Shown here one piece after another: positions 11,186 to 19,252 of a stretch of 64,000 nucleotides of DNA. Made by a program: the position numbers and the translations under genes. How positions within the stretch are numbered: the stretch's first letter is position 1; the number at the start of each line of letters is the position of its first letter. The DNA lies in NCBI GenBank assembly GCA_046052145.1, contig JBJOMW010000006.1, positions 102,907 through 166,906 of the forward strand, given 5' to 3'. This DNA is from Falsiroseomonas sp046052145. GTDB lineage: Bacteria > Pseudomonadota > Alphaproteobacteria > Acetobacterales > Acetobacteraceae. The notes under the pieces are model-generated. The model had not been told where the DNA came from and searched no databases. It saw nothing but the letters and a program-made list of their open reading frames with translations.

Positions 11186-11596
11186 ATGAACGCGATCGAG
11201 GCGACGACGCCGCGCCCCGTGATGGGGCTCTACGACAAGCCGATGTGGGAGAGCATTCGCGCCGGCGGGATGAAGCTGCAGCGCTGTGCGCATTGCGCGA
11301 CCTGGCTGTATCCGCCCGGGCCGTCCTGCCCGAAATGCCTCTCCTGCGACCTCGTTTGGACGCCCGTGTCGGGGCGGGGAAAGATCGTCTCCTGGGTGGT
11401 GTTCCACCGCCACTACCTGCCGGCCTATCCGCCGCCCTACAACGCGATTGCGGTACGGCTGGAGGAGGGCGTGACGATGATCACCAATCTCGAAGGCGCG
11501 ATGCCGGAGGATGGCTGCATCGGGCGCGCTGTCCGGCTGGTCTATGTCACCATGCCGGACGGCTTCATCCTGCCGCGCTGGTCCTACGACGGCTGA
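11186..11596 (+). CDS. DUF35 Zn-ribbon/OB-fold protein
   Basis: A 136-residue protein with an N-terminal rubredoxin-like zinc ribbon (RCAHCATWLYPPGPSCPKCLSC, given here as its Cys pairs C-x2-C and C-x2-C) followed by an OB fold (GRGKIVSWVVFHRHYLP and AVRLEEGVTMITNLEG). This family binds acyl-CoA and associates with thiolase-like proteins, matching the gene directly upstream (five-base gap). The ATG at 11186 has GGAG upstream. Last gene of the CoA transferase operon; a strong hairpin follows. Confidence 0.92.
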   Translation: MNAIEATTPRPVMGLYDKPMWESIRAGGMKLQRCAHCATWLYPPGPSCPKCLSCDLVWTPVSGRGKIVSWVVFHRHYLPAYPPPYNAIAVRLEEGVTMITNLEGAMPEDGCIGRAVRLVYVTMPDGFILPRWSYDG

Positions 11597-11603
11597 CGGC
11601 GTT

Positions 11604-11634
11604 GGCGGGAGAGAGGGCATCCCCCTCTCCCGCC
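11604..11634. terminator. bidirectional terminator between convergent genes
   Basis: GGCGGGAGAG pairs perfectly with CTCTCCCGCC, and GGG/CCC continues the stem after one A-C mismatch around a short CAT loop. It lies 7 bases after the DUF35 stop and 5 bases before the stop of the convergent amidohydrolase gene, so it can serve both. Confidence 0.7.
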
Positions 11635-11639
11635 TGCGA

Positions 11640-12650
11640 TCACAGCCCGTAGATGCGCTTTGCGGAGCCTGCGAAAAGCGCGCGCTTCTCCGCCTCCGAC
11701 GCGCCCTGCGCGATGCGCTTGAAGGCGTTCCACAGCGTGCCGTAGCCGACACCCATCTTCTCGACGGGGAAGTTGCTCTCGAACATGCAGCGGTCGGCGC
11801 CGAACAGCGTGATGCAGCTTTCGATCACCGGCGCCCAGAGCCGCGCCAGCTCCTCGGATGGCGGCGGCGCGTCCATCACGCCATAGTCGAAGGCCGCCAG
11901 CCGCATCGTCAGCCCGCCGAGCTTCACCGCCACATTCGGGCAGCGGGCGAGCTCCGCCATGCCCGCATGCCATGCCGCAAAGACCTCGGAACGCTGGCCC
12001 GCGTGCCGACCATAGCCGAGCGGGCCGCCGCAATGCCCCAGCACGAAGCGGAGCTGCGGGAAGGCGCGCGCGATTTCTGCGGCTTCTGCCAGTTGGTGGT
12101 GGAACACCCACAGGTCGAAAACGAGATCGAGTGGTGCGAGCCGCGCGAGACCGCTGCGGAAGTCGTCGCGCCGCAGCAGCCCCGGGCATGGCGCGCCATG
12201 CCCGATGACCGGGTCATCGTCCCAGGTCGCCTGCTGGCGAATGCCGCACAGCCGCACGTCCGCCGCGGCACGGTGCGCTTCCAGTACAGGCGCAACGCGG
12301 TCGCCGAGCCTCAGATCGGCATAGGCGACGATGCCCGTCGCCACGCGCGGATCCTCAGCGGCCGCGCGCGCCACCGCCATGGTCTCCCCGACCGGCCGCA
12401 ACTCCTCCGGGCCATCCTCATGCCACTGGCTGTGCGCTTCGATGAAGATCGTGCCGACGAGCTGATGGCCAGAGGCGATGTCGGCCTGGAACTCCGGCAG
12501 GCCGTAGATCCAGTCCGGCTTGCGCCAGAGATGATGGTGCGCGTCCAGAATCGGCAGGTCAGGCTCGATCGCGGCCTCGGGCTGCAGCCGTGCCAGCCAG
12601 GCCTCGTCGGGTCGTGAGATCCGTCCAAACGCCGCGCGTCGTGGGCGCAT
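11640..12650 (-). CDS. amidohydrolase family protein (TIM-barrel, amidohydrolase 2 type)
   Basis: A metal-dependent hydrolase of the amidohydrolase-2 group (fuconolactonase, PDC-hydrolase and decarboxylase relatives), about 336 residues. Signature elements are LDAHHHLWRKPDWIYG near the N-terminus, GTIFIEAHSQW, FVLGHCGGPLGYG (metal-binding His) and MFESNFPVEK (the Asp/Glu strand). The ATG at 12650 is preferred because AGGAGA lies nine bases upstream; an in-frame ATG at 12704 would add 18 residues. Lactones and carboxylic acids are typical substrates. It stands alone between convergent and tandem neighbours, so its pathway is unclear. Confidence 0.88.
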   Translation of the reverse strand: MRPRRAAFGRISRPDEAWLARLQPEAAIEPDLPILDAHHHLWRKPDWIYGLPEFQADIASGHQLVGTIFIEAHSQWHEDGPEELRPVGETMAVARAAAEDPRVATGIVAYADLRLGDRVAPVLEAHRAAADVRLCGIRQQATWDDDPVIGHGAPCPGLLRRDDFRSGLARLAPLDLVFDLWVFHHQLAEAAEIARAFPQLRFVLGHCGGPLGYGRHAGQRSEVFAAWHAGMAELARCPNVAVKLGGLTMRLAAFDYGVMDAPPPSEELARLWAPVIESCITLFGADRCMFESNFPVEKMGVGYGTLWNAFKRIAQGASEAEKRALFAGSAKRIYGL

Positions 12651-12910
12651 GGGGCGTATCTCCTGTTGCGGCGCCGCTTCTGGCGTATGATCGGAGATTG
12701 TCATCCGTCGCCTGCTGCGTTGGTGCTGCGGCAGAATCGCTCTGCTTGCTGTGTCAGCTTCTGTTGGCCCACATACGCCGTCTAGGTGGAACGCAACCCA
12801 ATCGGCAGATACGGCGGACCGCAAGGCGCAGAAACCCAGCGGAAGCGCCGTGACACCGCCCATGAAGGGGCCTCAGCGGCCGTTAGGCCAACCCGCGGTG
12901 GCGGGACTGC

Positions 12911-13894
12911 CTAGGGCGGCGTCAGCGGCGCATCGAGAAGCCAGGCCGTTATGGGGAAGGTCACGGCGGCCACCACCGTGGACAGAAAAACAGCCGCCGA
13001 AACCTCGCTCGCTCCCGCACCGTGGCGCTTGGCCAGCAGGAAGGCGTTTGTCGCCGTGGGCATCGCAGCCAATAGCACGCCAGCGGTCACCCAGATGCCA
13101 TCGAGTTGCAGCCACGTCCCGAGTACCAGCCAGACAAGCAGGGGATAGGCCACCAGCTTCACCAGCATCGCGCCCGCGGCCACCCCGAGCAGATCCCGCC
13201 CGACCGACAGGCGCGCGAGCGAGCCGCCGAGCGCGAACAGCGCCGTCGGCCCCGCCGCGCCACCGAGAAAGGTCAGGAAACGCTCGATCGGATCCGGCAG
13301 TGACCAACCAGCCGCGGCCAGCAGCACGCCGCCGCAAATGGAGAGGATCACCGGGTTACGGGCCAAGCCTCGCACCCCATACCAGGCCGCACGCAGCCCA
13401 GCGCCCGCTGCGCCGCCACCGCGCGCCATCAGCACGCTGCCCAGCGCGATGATCACGGCGACTTCGGCGATGATGGCCATCGCGATCGGCCCTGCGGCGC
13501 GCGGGCCCAGCATCGGAAGCAGGAGTGGCGGCGCGAGGTACCCAACATTGCCCATGGCCGCTGCCGCCCCGAAGGCCGCCGCAGCTTGCCGCCCATGTCG
13601 CCGCCAGAAGGCGACCAGCATGGTCGCTGCAAAGATCACCAGGCAGGCGCCGAGATAGCCCCGGAAGTAGGCGGGCTCGAAGCTTTGCGCGAGGGGCTGC
13701 GCCGCCATCAGGCGCAGCAGCAGCGCCGGAAGCGCTACGTTGAAGCTGAACAGCCCGATGGCGTCCACCACAAGGGGCGACACCAATCGCTGTCGTGCGG
13801 CCAGAAACCCCAAGCCGACCACGGCAAAGATCGGCAGGCAAAGAGAGAGGAATCCTAGCACGGTGTCATGCCCGCTGCGTTGGTGGTCAGACAC
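12911..13894 (-). CDS. AEC family transporter (auxin efflux carrier-like)
   Basis: A 327-residue inner-membrane protein with about ten hydrophobic segments and the AEC family layout: an N-terminal helix pair (FLSLCLPIFAVVGLGFLAA), a central loop after GNVGYLAPPLLLP, and a C-terminal half with NPVILSICGGVLL and AMPTATNAFLLAKRHG. Bacterial members export or take up small acids such as malonate and malate. The start is uncertain: GTG at 13894 or in-frame GTG at 13861, neither with a strong ribosome site. It lies upstream of the amidohydrolase gene and downstream of the amidase on the same strand. Confidence 0.88.
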   Translation of the reverse strand: MSDHQRSGHDTVLGFLSLCLPIFAVVGLGFLAARQRLVSPLVVDAIGLFSFNVALPALLLRLMAAQPLAQSFEPAYFRGYLGACLVIFAATMLVAFWRRHGRQAAAAFGAAAAMGNVGYLAPPLLLPMLGPRAAGPIAMAIIAEVAVIIALGSVLMARGGGAAGAGLRAAWYGVRGLARNPVILSICGGVLLAAAGWSLPDPIERFLTFLGGAAGPTALFALGGSLARLSVGRDLLGVAAGAMLVKLVAYPLLVWLVLGTWLQLDGIWVTAGVLLAAMPTATNAFLLAKRHGAGASEVSAAVFLSTVVAAVTFPITAWLLDAPLTPP

Positions 13895-13957
13895 CAGCGA
13901 GGTGGCCCCGCGCCGCAGAACTTGCCTGGCCTCAGCATCTGATGGGGCAGGGCCATC

Positions 13958-15451
13958 TCAGCGCAACGCGGCCGTGTCCGACGCGGGTTCCGAGGCGGCC
14001 TCGGGCGGCGGCACGGCGCCAGGGCGGGGATCGAGTGGCAGAAGGCGGTGTAGCCCCGTCTCGGCCTCGAACAGTGCGGCGGCGCGCAAGGCGACATCCT
14101 CTCGCCGCGGTGGGGCGGCGATCTGCAGGCCCACGGGTCGGCCATATTGGTCGAAGCCGCAGGGCACCGCGACGGCCGGGCAGCCAGCCATGGTGATTGC
14201 GGCATTCAGCATCGAACCCGCCATGTAGTGTTCCAGCTTCACGCCGGCGATGCTGACCGGGTTGCGCAGCATCACGTCGAAGGCCGGCGTTGCCGCGCCT
14301 GGCGTGATGAAGACGTCGTAGGTAGCGAACAGCTTGGCCATGCGGCGGTAGAAGGCGGCGCGTTCGCGATCGGCCCAGGCCAACTGGCTTGGCGTGGCGG
14401 CAAGGCCGCGCTCGGTGTTCCAGATGATGTCGGGCTTCAACTGGTCGCGCATCGTCTGCAATTGCAGCTCGCGATCCACCACGAAGGATTGGCTGCGCAG
14501 CACCAGGAAAGCTTCGGCCAGCTCGCCAAGGTCAGGCGCCACCTCCTCCACCACGCAGCCCAGCGCCTCAAACCGGCGCACCTCGCGCGCGCAGATCTCG
14601 CGCGTCTCGCGGTCCACCGGCAGCTTGCCGTTGAAATCAGCGGTGAAGGCGATGCGGCGCAGCCGGTGGCGCTCGGCCTCCGCCACTGCCTGCGCATAGC
14701 TGGTGGCGGGCGCGTCATAGGTGAGCGGGTCGAGCGGGCACCAGCCCGCCATCGTATCCAGGAACAGCGCGACATCTGCCACGCAGCGCGCCATCGGGCC
14801 CTGAACCGTCAGCGGCGCGAACAAGTTGTTCGGCGTGCCTCGCGTGATGCGCCCGGGCGAGGGGCGCAGCCCGACCACCGAGCAATAGGTGCCAGGCCGC
14901 CGCAGGCTGCCCGCGTGGTCCGTGCCTTGTGCGAGCCAGACCTCGCCGGTCGCGACCGAGACGGCGCCGCCCCCGGTGCTGCCGGCGCAGGTGAGCGAGG
15001 TGTTCCACGGATTGCGTGTGCGGCCGAAGACCTCGTTGAAGGTCGAGCCGCCGGCGCCGAATTCCGGCGTGTTCGACTTGCCGATCACGATGCCCCCGCG
15101 CGCCTCGATCCGCTTTACAACGGGGTGGGACTCTTGCGGGACATGATCCTTGAAGATTGGCGAGCCATAGGTCGTGCGCACGCCCGCGACATCGGTCAGA
15201 TCCTTGATGCTGACGGGCAGCCCCCCGAGCCAGCCAGGCGCGCCCTCATGCTCCCGGCCTTCGCCCTTCATCAGGCGCTTCGCGTGATCGCGCGCGCGAT
15301 CGAGGCAGAGTGTGGGCAGCGCGTTCACTGCCGGCTCGACCTCCGCGATGCGCGCGGCCGCGACCTCGATCAGATCCAGCGGCGAGACCTCGCGCCGCTG
15401 GAGCAAGGCGACGGCCTCGGTGGCGGTGAGGCGGGTCAGCTCTGTCGCCAT
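13958..15451 (-). CDS. amidase (amidase signature family)
   Basis: A 497-residue hydrolase of the amidase signature family (GatA, aryl-acylamidase relatives). The Ser-cisSer-Lys triad is recognisable as Lys83 (VSIKDLTD), Ser158 (CAGSTGGGAVS) and Ser182 (GTDHAGSLRRPG). The last motif departs slightly from the usual GTDIGGSIR, which may affect specificity. AAGGA is present upstream of the ATG. It probably cleaves a carboxylic amide in the cytoplasm. Not a GatA of a GatCAB complex on context, since no gatB or gatC is nearby. The downstream AEC exporter may move a product. Confidence 0.92.
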   Translation of the reverse strand: MATELTRLTATEAVALLQRREVSPLDLIEVAAARIAEVEPAVNALPTLCLDRARDHAKRLMKGEGREHEGAPGWLGGLPVSIKDLTDVAGVRTTYGSPIFKDHVPQESHPVVKRIEARGGIVIGKSNTPEFGAGGSTFNEVFGRTRNPWNTSLTCAGSTGGGAVSVATGEVWLAQGTDHAGSLRRPGTYCSVVGLRPSPGRITRGTPNNLFAPLTVQGPMARCVADVALFLDTMAGWCPLDPLTYDAPATSYAQAVAEAERHRLRRIAFTADFNGKLPVDRETREICAREVRRFEALGCVVEEVAPDLGELAEAFLVLRSQSFVVDRELQLQTMRDQLKPDIIWNTERGLAATPSQLAWADRERAAFYRRMAKLFATYDVFITPGAATPAFDVMLRNPVSIAGVKLEHYMAGSMLNAAITMAGCPAVAVPCGFDQYGRPVGLQIAAPPRREDVALRAAALFEAETGLHRLLPLDPRPGAVPPPEAASEPASDTAALR

Positions 15452-15766
15452 AACTGGTTGTCCTTGTGGCGCGAGGCGGCGGGCGGGTCATTCTCGGCCA
15501 TCTGGCGGTGGCGCAGCAAGGCAGGGGCGTCGGCAAAAGGGTGATGGGCTCGCCTGCCCATGAACAGCCGTTCTGCACATGCAGTGCGGCTGCCTTGCCC
15601 CCCACAGCCGGCAACGTCTCCGCCGCGTCCGCGCGCAGGAGCGCAGCCAGCTGCCGATTCTTGATACTCCCCGCTGCGGACGCAGCGCGACCTTTGGCGC
15701 ATGCTGCTCCAGGCGGCCAACGGCAGGCGTGCTGGCGGTCCCGTAGGCATCGTCCGGGAGAAGCCG
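15452..15766. other. divergent intergenic region, amidase / sulfatase 1
   Basis: This 315-base interval separates the minus-strand amidase from sulfatase 1 and must hold both promoters. No convincing gene is seen. A 15-base word (15644-15658, CAGCCAGCTGCCGAT) recurs exactly at 24035-24049, just upstream of sulfatase 2. No clear -35/-10 pair could be assigned. Confidence 0.4.
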
Positions 15767-18211
15767 ATGAGACGGATCGGAGCGTTCGCCGCCGGCCTCG
15801 TGGTCGCCGTCCTGAGCTTTGGCCTTCCGGTATCGAACGCTGCCGCGCAGCAGCTGCGCGGGACGCCGGGCGCGCCGAACGCGGCCGAATTCCCGAATTC
15901 GCGCGTGCTGCCCGCGCCGCAGGGCGCCTTCCAAGGAACCATCATGCCCGGCGCGCGGGACAGCACGCCCGCCTGGCCGCCCGCGATCGGCGCGCCGGAG
16001 AGTGCACCCAACGTGCTGGTCATCCTGACCGATGATGTCGGCTTCGGCGCGCCCTCCACCTTCGGCGGCATCATCGAGACGCCGGCGCTGGAACGCGTGG
16101 CGCAGGCCGGGCTGCGCTACACGCAGTTCCACACCACCGCGCTGTGCTCGCCGACGCGCGCCTCGCTGCTGACGGGCCGCAACCCGCATTCGGTCGGTTT
16201 CGGCGTGATCTCGGAGCTGGCCACCGGCTTTCCCGGCTACAACGCCATCATCCCGACCGAGACGGCGACGGTTGCGGAGACGCTGCGTCAGAATGGCTAC
16301 GCCACCGCCTGGTTCGGCAAGAACCACAACGTGCCGCCCTGGGAAGCCAGCCCGACAGGCCCCTTCACGCGCTGGCCGCAGGGCATGGGCTTCGACTATT
16401 TCTACGGCTTCGTTGGTGGCGACACGAGCCAGTGGCAGCCCGGCAATCTCTTTCGCAACACGACGCGCATCCACCCTTTCTTTGGGCAGCCGGGCTGGAA
16501 CCTCTCCACCGCCATGGCGGACGACGCCATCGCCCATATCCGCACCCAGCGCGAAGCCGCGCCGGGCCGCCCCTGGTTCATCCACTACGCGCCCGCCGGC
16601 ACGCATGCGCCGCACCAGCCGCCACCCGAATGGATCGAGCGCTTCCGCGGCCGCTTCGACATGGGCTGGGAGGCGCTGCGCGAACGCATCTTCGAGAACC
16701 AGCAACGCCTCGGCGTGCTGCCGCCCAACGCCGCGCTGACGCCCTGGCTGGCGGAACTGCCGCGCTGGGCCAGCCTCTCGGCCGATGAGCGCCGCCTGTT
16801 CCTGCGTCAGGTCGAGGTCTATGCCGCCTATCTTGCCTACACTGACCACGAGATCGGCCGCGTCATCCAGGCGGTCGAGGATGCGGGGCAGCTCGACAAT
16901 ACGCTGATCATCTACATCAGCGGCGACAATGGCGGGTCCAGCGAGGGCCAGCTGCGCGGCACGCCGAACGAGGTCGCCTATTTCAACGGCATCGAGACGC
17001 CGGTCGCCCGGCAGCTCGAGCTGCTCGACGCCTGGGGTAGCGACCGCACTTACAACCACATGGCGGCTGGCTGGGCCTGGACCTTCAACACGCCCTATCG
17101 CTGGGTGAAGCAGGTCGGCTCGCATTTCGGCGGCACGCGCAACGGTGTCGCGATCTCCTGGCCGCGGCGCATCGCGGAGCGCGGCGGCATCCGCCACCAG
17201 TTCCACCATGTGATCGATGTGGTGCCGACGATCCTGGAGGCGATCGGCATCCCGGAACCGCAGGTGATGAACGGCGTGGCGCAGCGCCCGATCGAGGGCA
17301 TCAGCATGGCCTACACCTTCGATGCGGCGAACGCGCAGGCCTCGTCGCGCCGGCGCACGCAGCATTTCGAGATGTTCGGCCATCGCGGCATCTACCATGA
17401 CGGCTGGTACGCCAATACGACGCCGCCGAACCCGCCCTGGGACAGCGCGGGCCAGCCGCCGGCCGATGTGATGAACGGCTATCGGTGGGAGCTCTATAAC
17501 CTCACCGAGGACCCGACTCAGTCGCGCGACCTGGCGGCGCGGCACCCGGACCGGCTGCGCGACATGCAGCAGTTGTTCCTGGTCGAGGCGACCCGCTTCG
17601 GCGTGCTGCCGATGGACAACACCACGCTACCCCGCCTGTTGGTGCAGCGGCCCGGCTTCGCCGCCGGCCGCACGCAGTTCACCTATCGCGGGCCGGGTGT
17701 CGGCCTCACCTCGGACAGCGCGCCCTCGCTGCTCAACCGTGCCTATCGCGTGACGGCGGAGATCGAGGTGCCGCAGGGTGGGGCGACTGGCGTGCTGGTC
17801 ACGCAGGGTGGCCGCTTCGGCGGCTATGGCTTCTATTTGCGGGAAGGACGCCCGGTCTGGACCTGGAATATCCTCGACATGGAGCGGGTGAAGTGGGAGG
17901 GGCCGCAGGCCCTGCCCCCGGGCCGCCACAGCATCGTCTTCGAATGGCGCCCTGATGCGTCGGGTCCGCCGGTCGGGCGTGGCGGCACTGGCATGCTCTC
18001 CGTCAACGACCAGCGTGTGGCGGAACGCCGCATGGAGCGTAGCATCCCCTTCTACCTGCAGTGGGACGAGCCCTTCGATGTCGGGCAGGACACCGGCACG
18101 CCGGTGGACGACCGCGACTACCAGCTGCCCTTCGCTTTCACCGGCACGCTGCGCAACCTGACGATCGATTTGGGCGCCAGCACCTTGCCGCAGGCCGCGG
18201 CACCGAACTGA
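15767..18211 (+). CDS. type I sulfatase (arylsulfatase), paralogue 1
   Basis: An 814-residue exported sulfatase. A signal peptide (MRRIGAFAAGLVVAVLSFG, cleavage near SNAAA-QQ) is followed by the alkaline-phosphatase-fold domain. It has NVLVILTDDVGFG (metal Asp pair at 89-90) and CSPTRASLLTG, in which Cys127 of the C-x-P-x-R motif is the residue converted to formylglycine. IYISGDNGGSSEGQL holds the second metal site. A C-terminal region of about 180 residues resembles a beta-sandwich. CGGGAG upstream supports the ATG at 15767. Sulfate esters are the expected substrates, acting in the periplasm. A close paralogue lies at 24082-26586. No formylglycine-generating enzyme is in the window. Confidence 0.93.
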   Translation: MRRIGAFAAGLVVAVLSFGLPVSNAAAQQLRGTPGAPNAAEFPNSRVLPAPQGAFQGTIMPGARDSTPAWPPAIGAPESAPNVLVILTDDVGFGAPSTFGGIIETPALERVAQAGLRYTQFHTTALCSPTRASLLTGRNPHSVGFGVISELATGFPGYNAIIPTETATVAETLRQNGYATAWFGKNHNVPPWEASPTGPFTRWPQGMGFDYFYGFVGGDTSQWQPGNLFRNTTRIHPFFGQPGWNLSTAMADDAIAHIRTQREAAPGRPWFIHYAPAGTHAPHQPPPEWIERFRGRFDMGWEALRERIFENQQRLGVLPPNAALTPWLAELPRWASLSADERRLFLRQVEVYAAYLAYTDHEIGRVIQAVEDAGQLDNTLIIYISGDNGGSSEGQLRGTPNEVAYFNGIETPVARQLELLDAWGSDRTYNHMAAGWAWTFNTPYRWVKQVGSHFGGTRNGVAISWPRRIAERGGIRHQFHHVIDVVPTILEAIGIPEPQVMNGVAQRPIEGISMAYTFDAANAQASSRRRTQHFEMFGHRGIYHDGWYANTTPPNPPWDSAGQPPADVMNGYRWELYNLTEDPTQSRDLAARHPDRLRDMQQLFLVEATRFGVLPMDNTTLPRLLVQRPGFAAGRTQFTYRGPGVGLTSDSAPSLLNRAYRVTAEIEVPQGGATGVLVTQGGRFGGYGFYLREGRPVWTWNILDMERVKWEGPQALPPGRHSIVFEWRPDASGPPVGRGGTGMLSVNDQRVAERRMERSIPFYLQWDEPFDVGQDTGTPVDDRDYQLPFAFTGTLRNLTIDLGASTLPQAAAPN

Positions 18212-18216
18212 CGGCC

Positions 18217-18240
18217 GCGCCAACGTCGGGCACGTTGCGC
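18217..18240. terminator. hairpin between convergent sulfatase 1 and DUF2950 genes
   Basis: CAACGT (18221-18226) and ACGTTG (18232-18237) form a six-base stem around CGGGC, extended by GCGC on both sides with one bulge. It sits just after the sulfatase stop and before the stop of the opposing DUF2950 gene. No T tract. Confidence 0.35.
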
Positions 18241-18265
18241 GCGCACGCGCGACGTCTCTTCGGTG

Positions 18266-19252
18266 CTACGGCGAGACGCGCATCCAGCCCGGCCCGGGGT
18301 CGAAGCGGTCGATGCGGCGGGCGCGATGCTCCGTCTCGGGGCCGAGATCGGCTTCCCAGACATCCCCATGGTGGCTGATCATGAAGGTCTTGATGCCGGT
18401 TGAGCGATAGCTTGCGGGCACGGCAAGCACGGCGAAGCCGCCGATCATCCGGCCATTCACCACATAGTCGAAGGCGCCGCCCGGCGCCGCCGGGCCCTGA
18501 CCTTCCAGGATGCGGAAATAGTAGCCGCGCAGCGGTTGCGGCGCGTCGCCCGGCTGCGGCCGGGCATAACCCCCCACGCTCGCCGCGGCCAACAGCGGGC
18601 CGAGCGGGCTTGGTGGCTCGTTTGCCGCCGTCGGCCAGAAGAGGCCATCGCGCTGCCCGGGGGTCGAGAAGAAGCGGCGGGCATAGGACAGGAAGGCGCC
18701 CGCCCGGCCGGCGGTGCGCGCATACTCGTCCTGGGCCTCCGCGATGGCGTGCAGCGTCTCGATGGTATCGAGTTCATTGCGGCCGACGCGGCGGTCGATC
18801 ACCGCCTGCTCGCCCTGCCGGGTGTCGAAGCGCCAGTTGCCGTCACGCCGCAGCATCGGGATGGGTAAAGGCCAGCCATCCGCACCCAGTTGCAGCACGG
18901 CGCGGTCCGGCGCGGGACGTAGGATCTCGGCCTGCTCGTCATAGGCGGCGCGGAAGCGTTCGCGCACCTCCCGATCGGCAACGGGATCGCCCGATCGGAC
19001 CAGGCGACGCCCCGCGGTGCCGAGGATGCGCAGCAGCGCCCGCTCATCATGCGCGCGCATCGCCGCGGCGAAGGCCGCGAAGCCGTCCTCGGGCGAGCGG
19101 AAGGCCTGGGGCGGGACTGGCTGTGGCGCCGGTTCGCTTGTGGGGGCGCTGCCAGGCGGCGTCGCCGTCTGCTGCGCCCCGGCATCTGCAGGCTGGAGCA
19201 GGAGAAGGCCCGTGAGAAGGACAAGGTGCGCCGGGTGCCGCAGCAGCCTCAT
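18266..19252 (-). CDS. DUF2950 family exported protein
   Basis: A 328-residue protein with a signal peptide (LRHPAHLVLLTGLLLL, cleavage near ADAGA-QQ), a Pro/Ala/Gln linker, then the DUF2950 body: FRSPEDGFAAFAAAMRAHDE, GWPLPIPMLRRDGNWRFDT, RRVGRNELDTIETLHAI and the C-terminal GYYFRILEGQG and KTFMISHHGDVWEADLG. The family has no established biochemical role. Its ATG overlaps the DUF3300 stop (ATGA), so the two are translationally coupled. DUF2950 and DUF3300 genes are frequently adjacent, which suggests a joint periplasmic function. Confidence 0.93.
   Translation of the reverse strand: MRLLRHPAHLVLLTGLLLLQPADAGAQQTATPPGSAPTSEPAPQPVPPQAFRSPEDGFAAFAAAMRAHDERALLRILGTAGRRLVRSGDPVADREVRERFRAAYDEQAEILRPAPDRAVLQLGADGWPLPIPMLRRDGNWRFDTRQGEQAVIDRRVGRNELDTIETLHAIAEAQDEYARTAGRAGAFLSYARRFFSTPGQRDGLFWPTAANEPPSPLGPLLAAASVGGYARPQPGDAPQPLRGYYFRILEGQGPAAPGGAFDYVVNGRMIGGFAVLAVPASYRSTGIKTFMISHHGDVWEADLGPETEHRARRIDRFDPGPGWMRVSP

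Noticed and set aside
15488..17545. 685-codon minus-strand frame opposite sulfatase 1
   Set aside because: No motif, no start signal and antisense composition; a similar shadow appears opposite sulfatase 2 because the paralogues share sequence.
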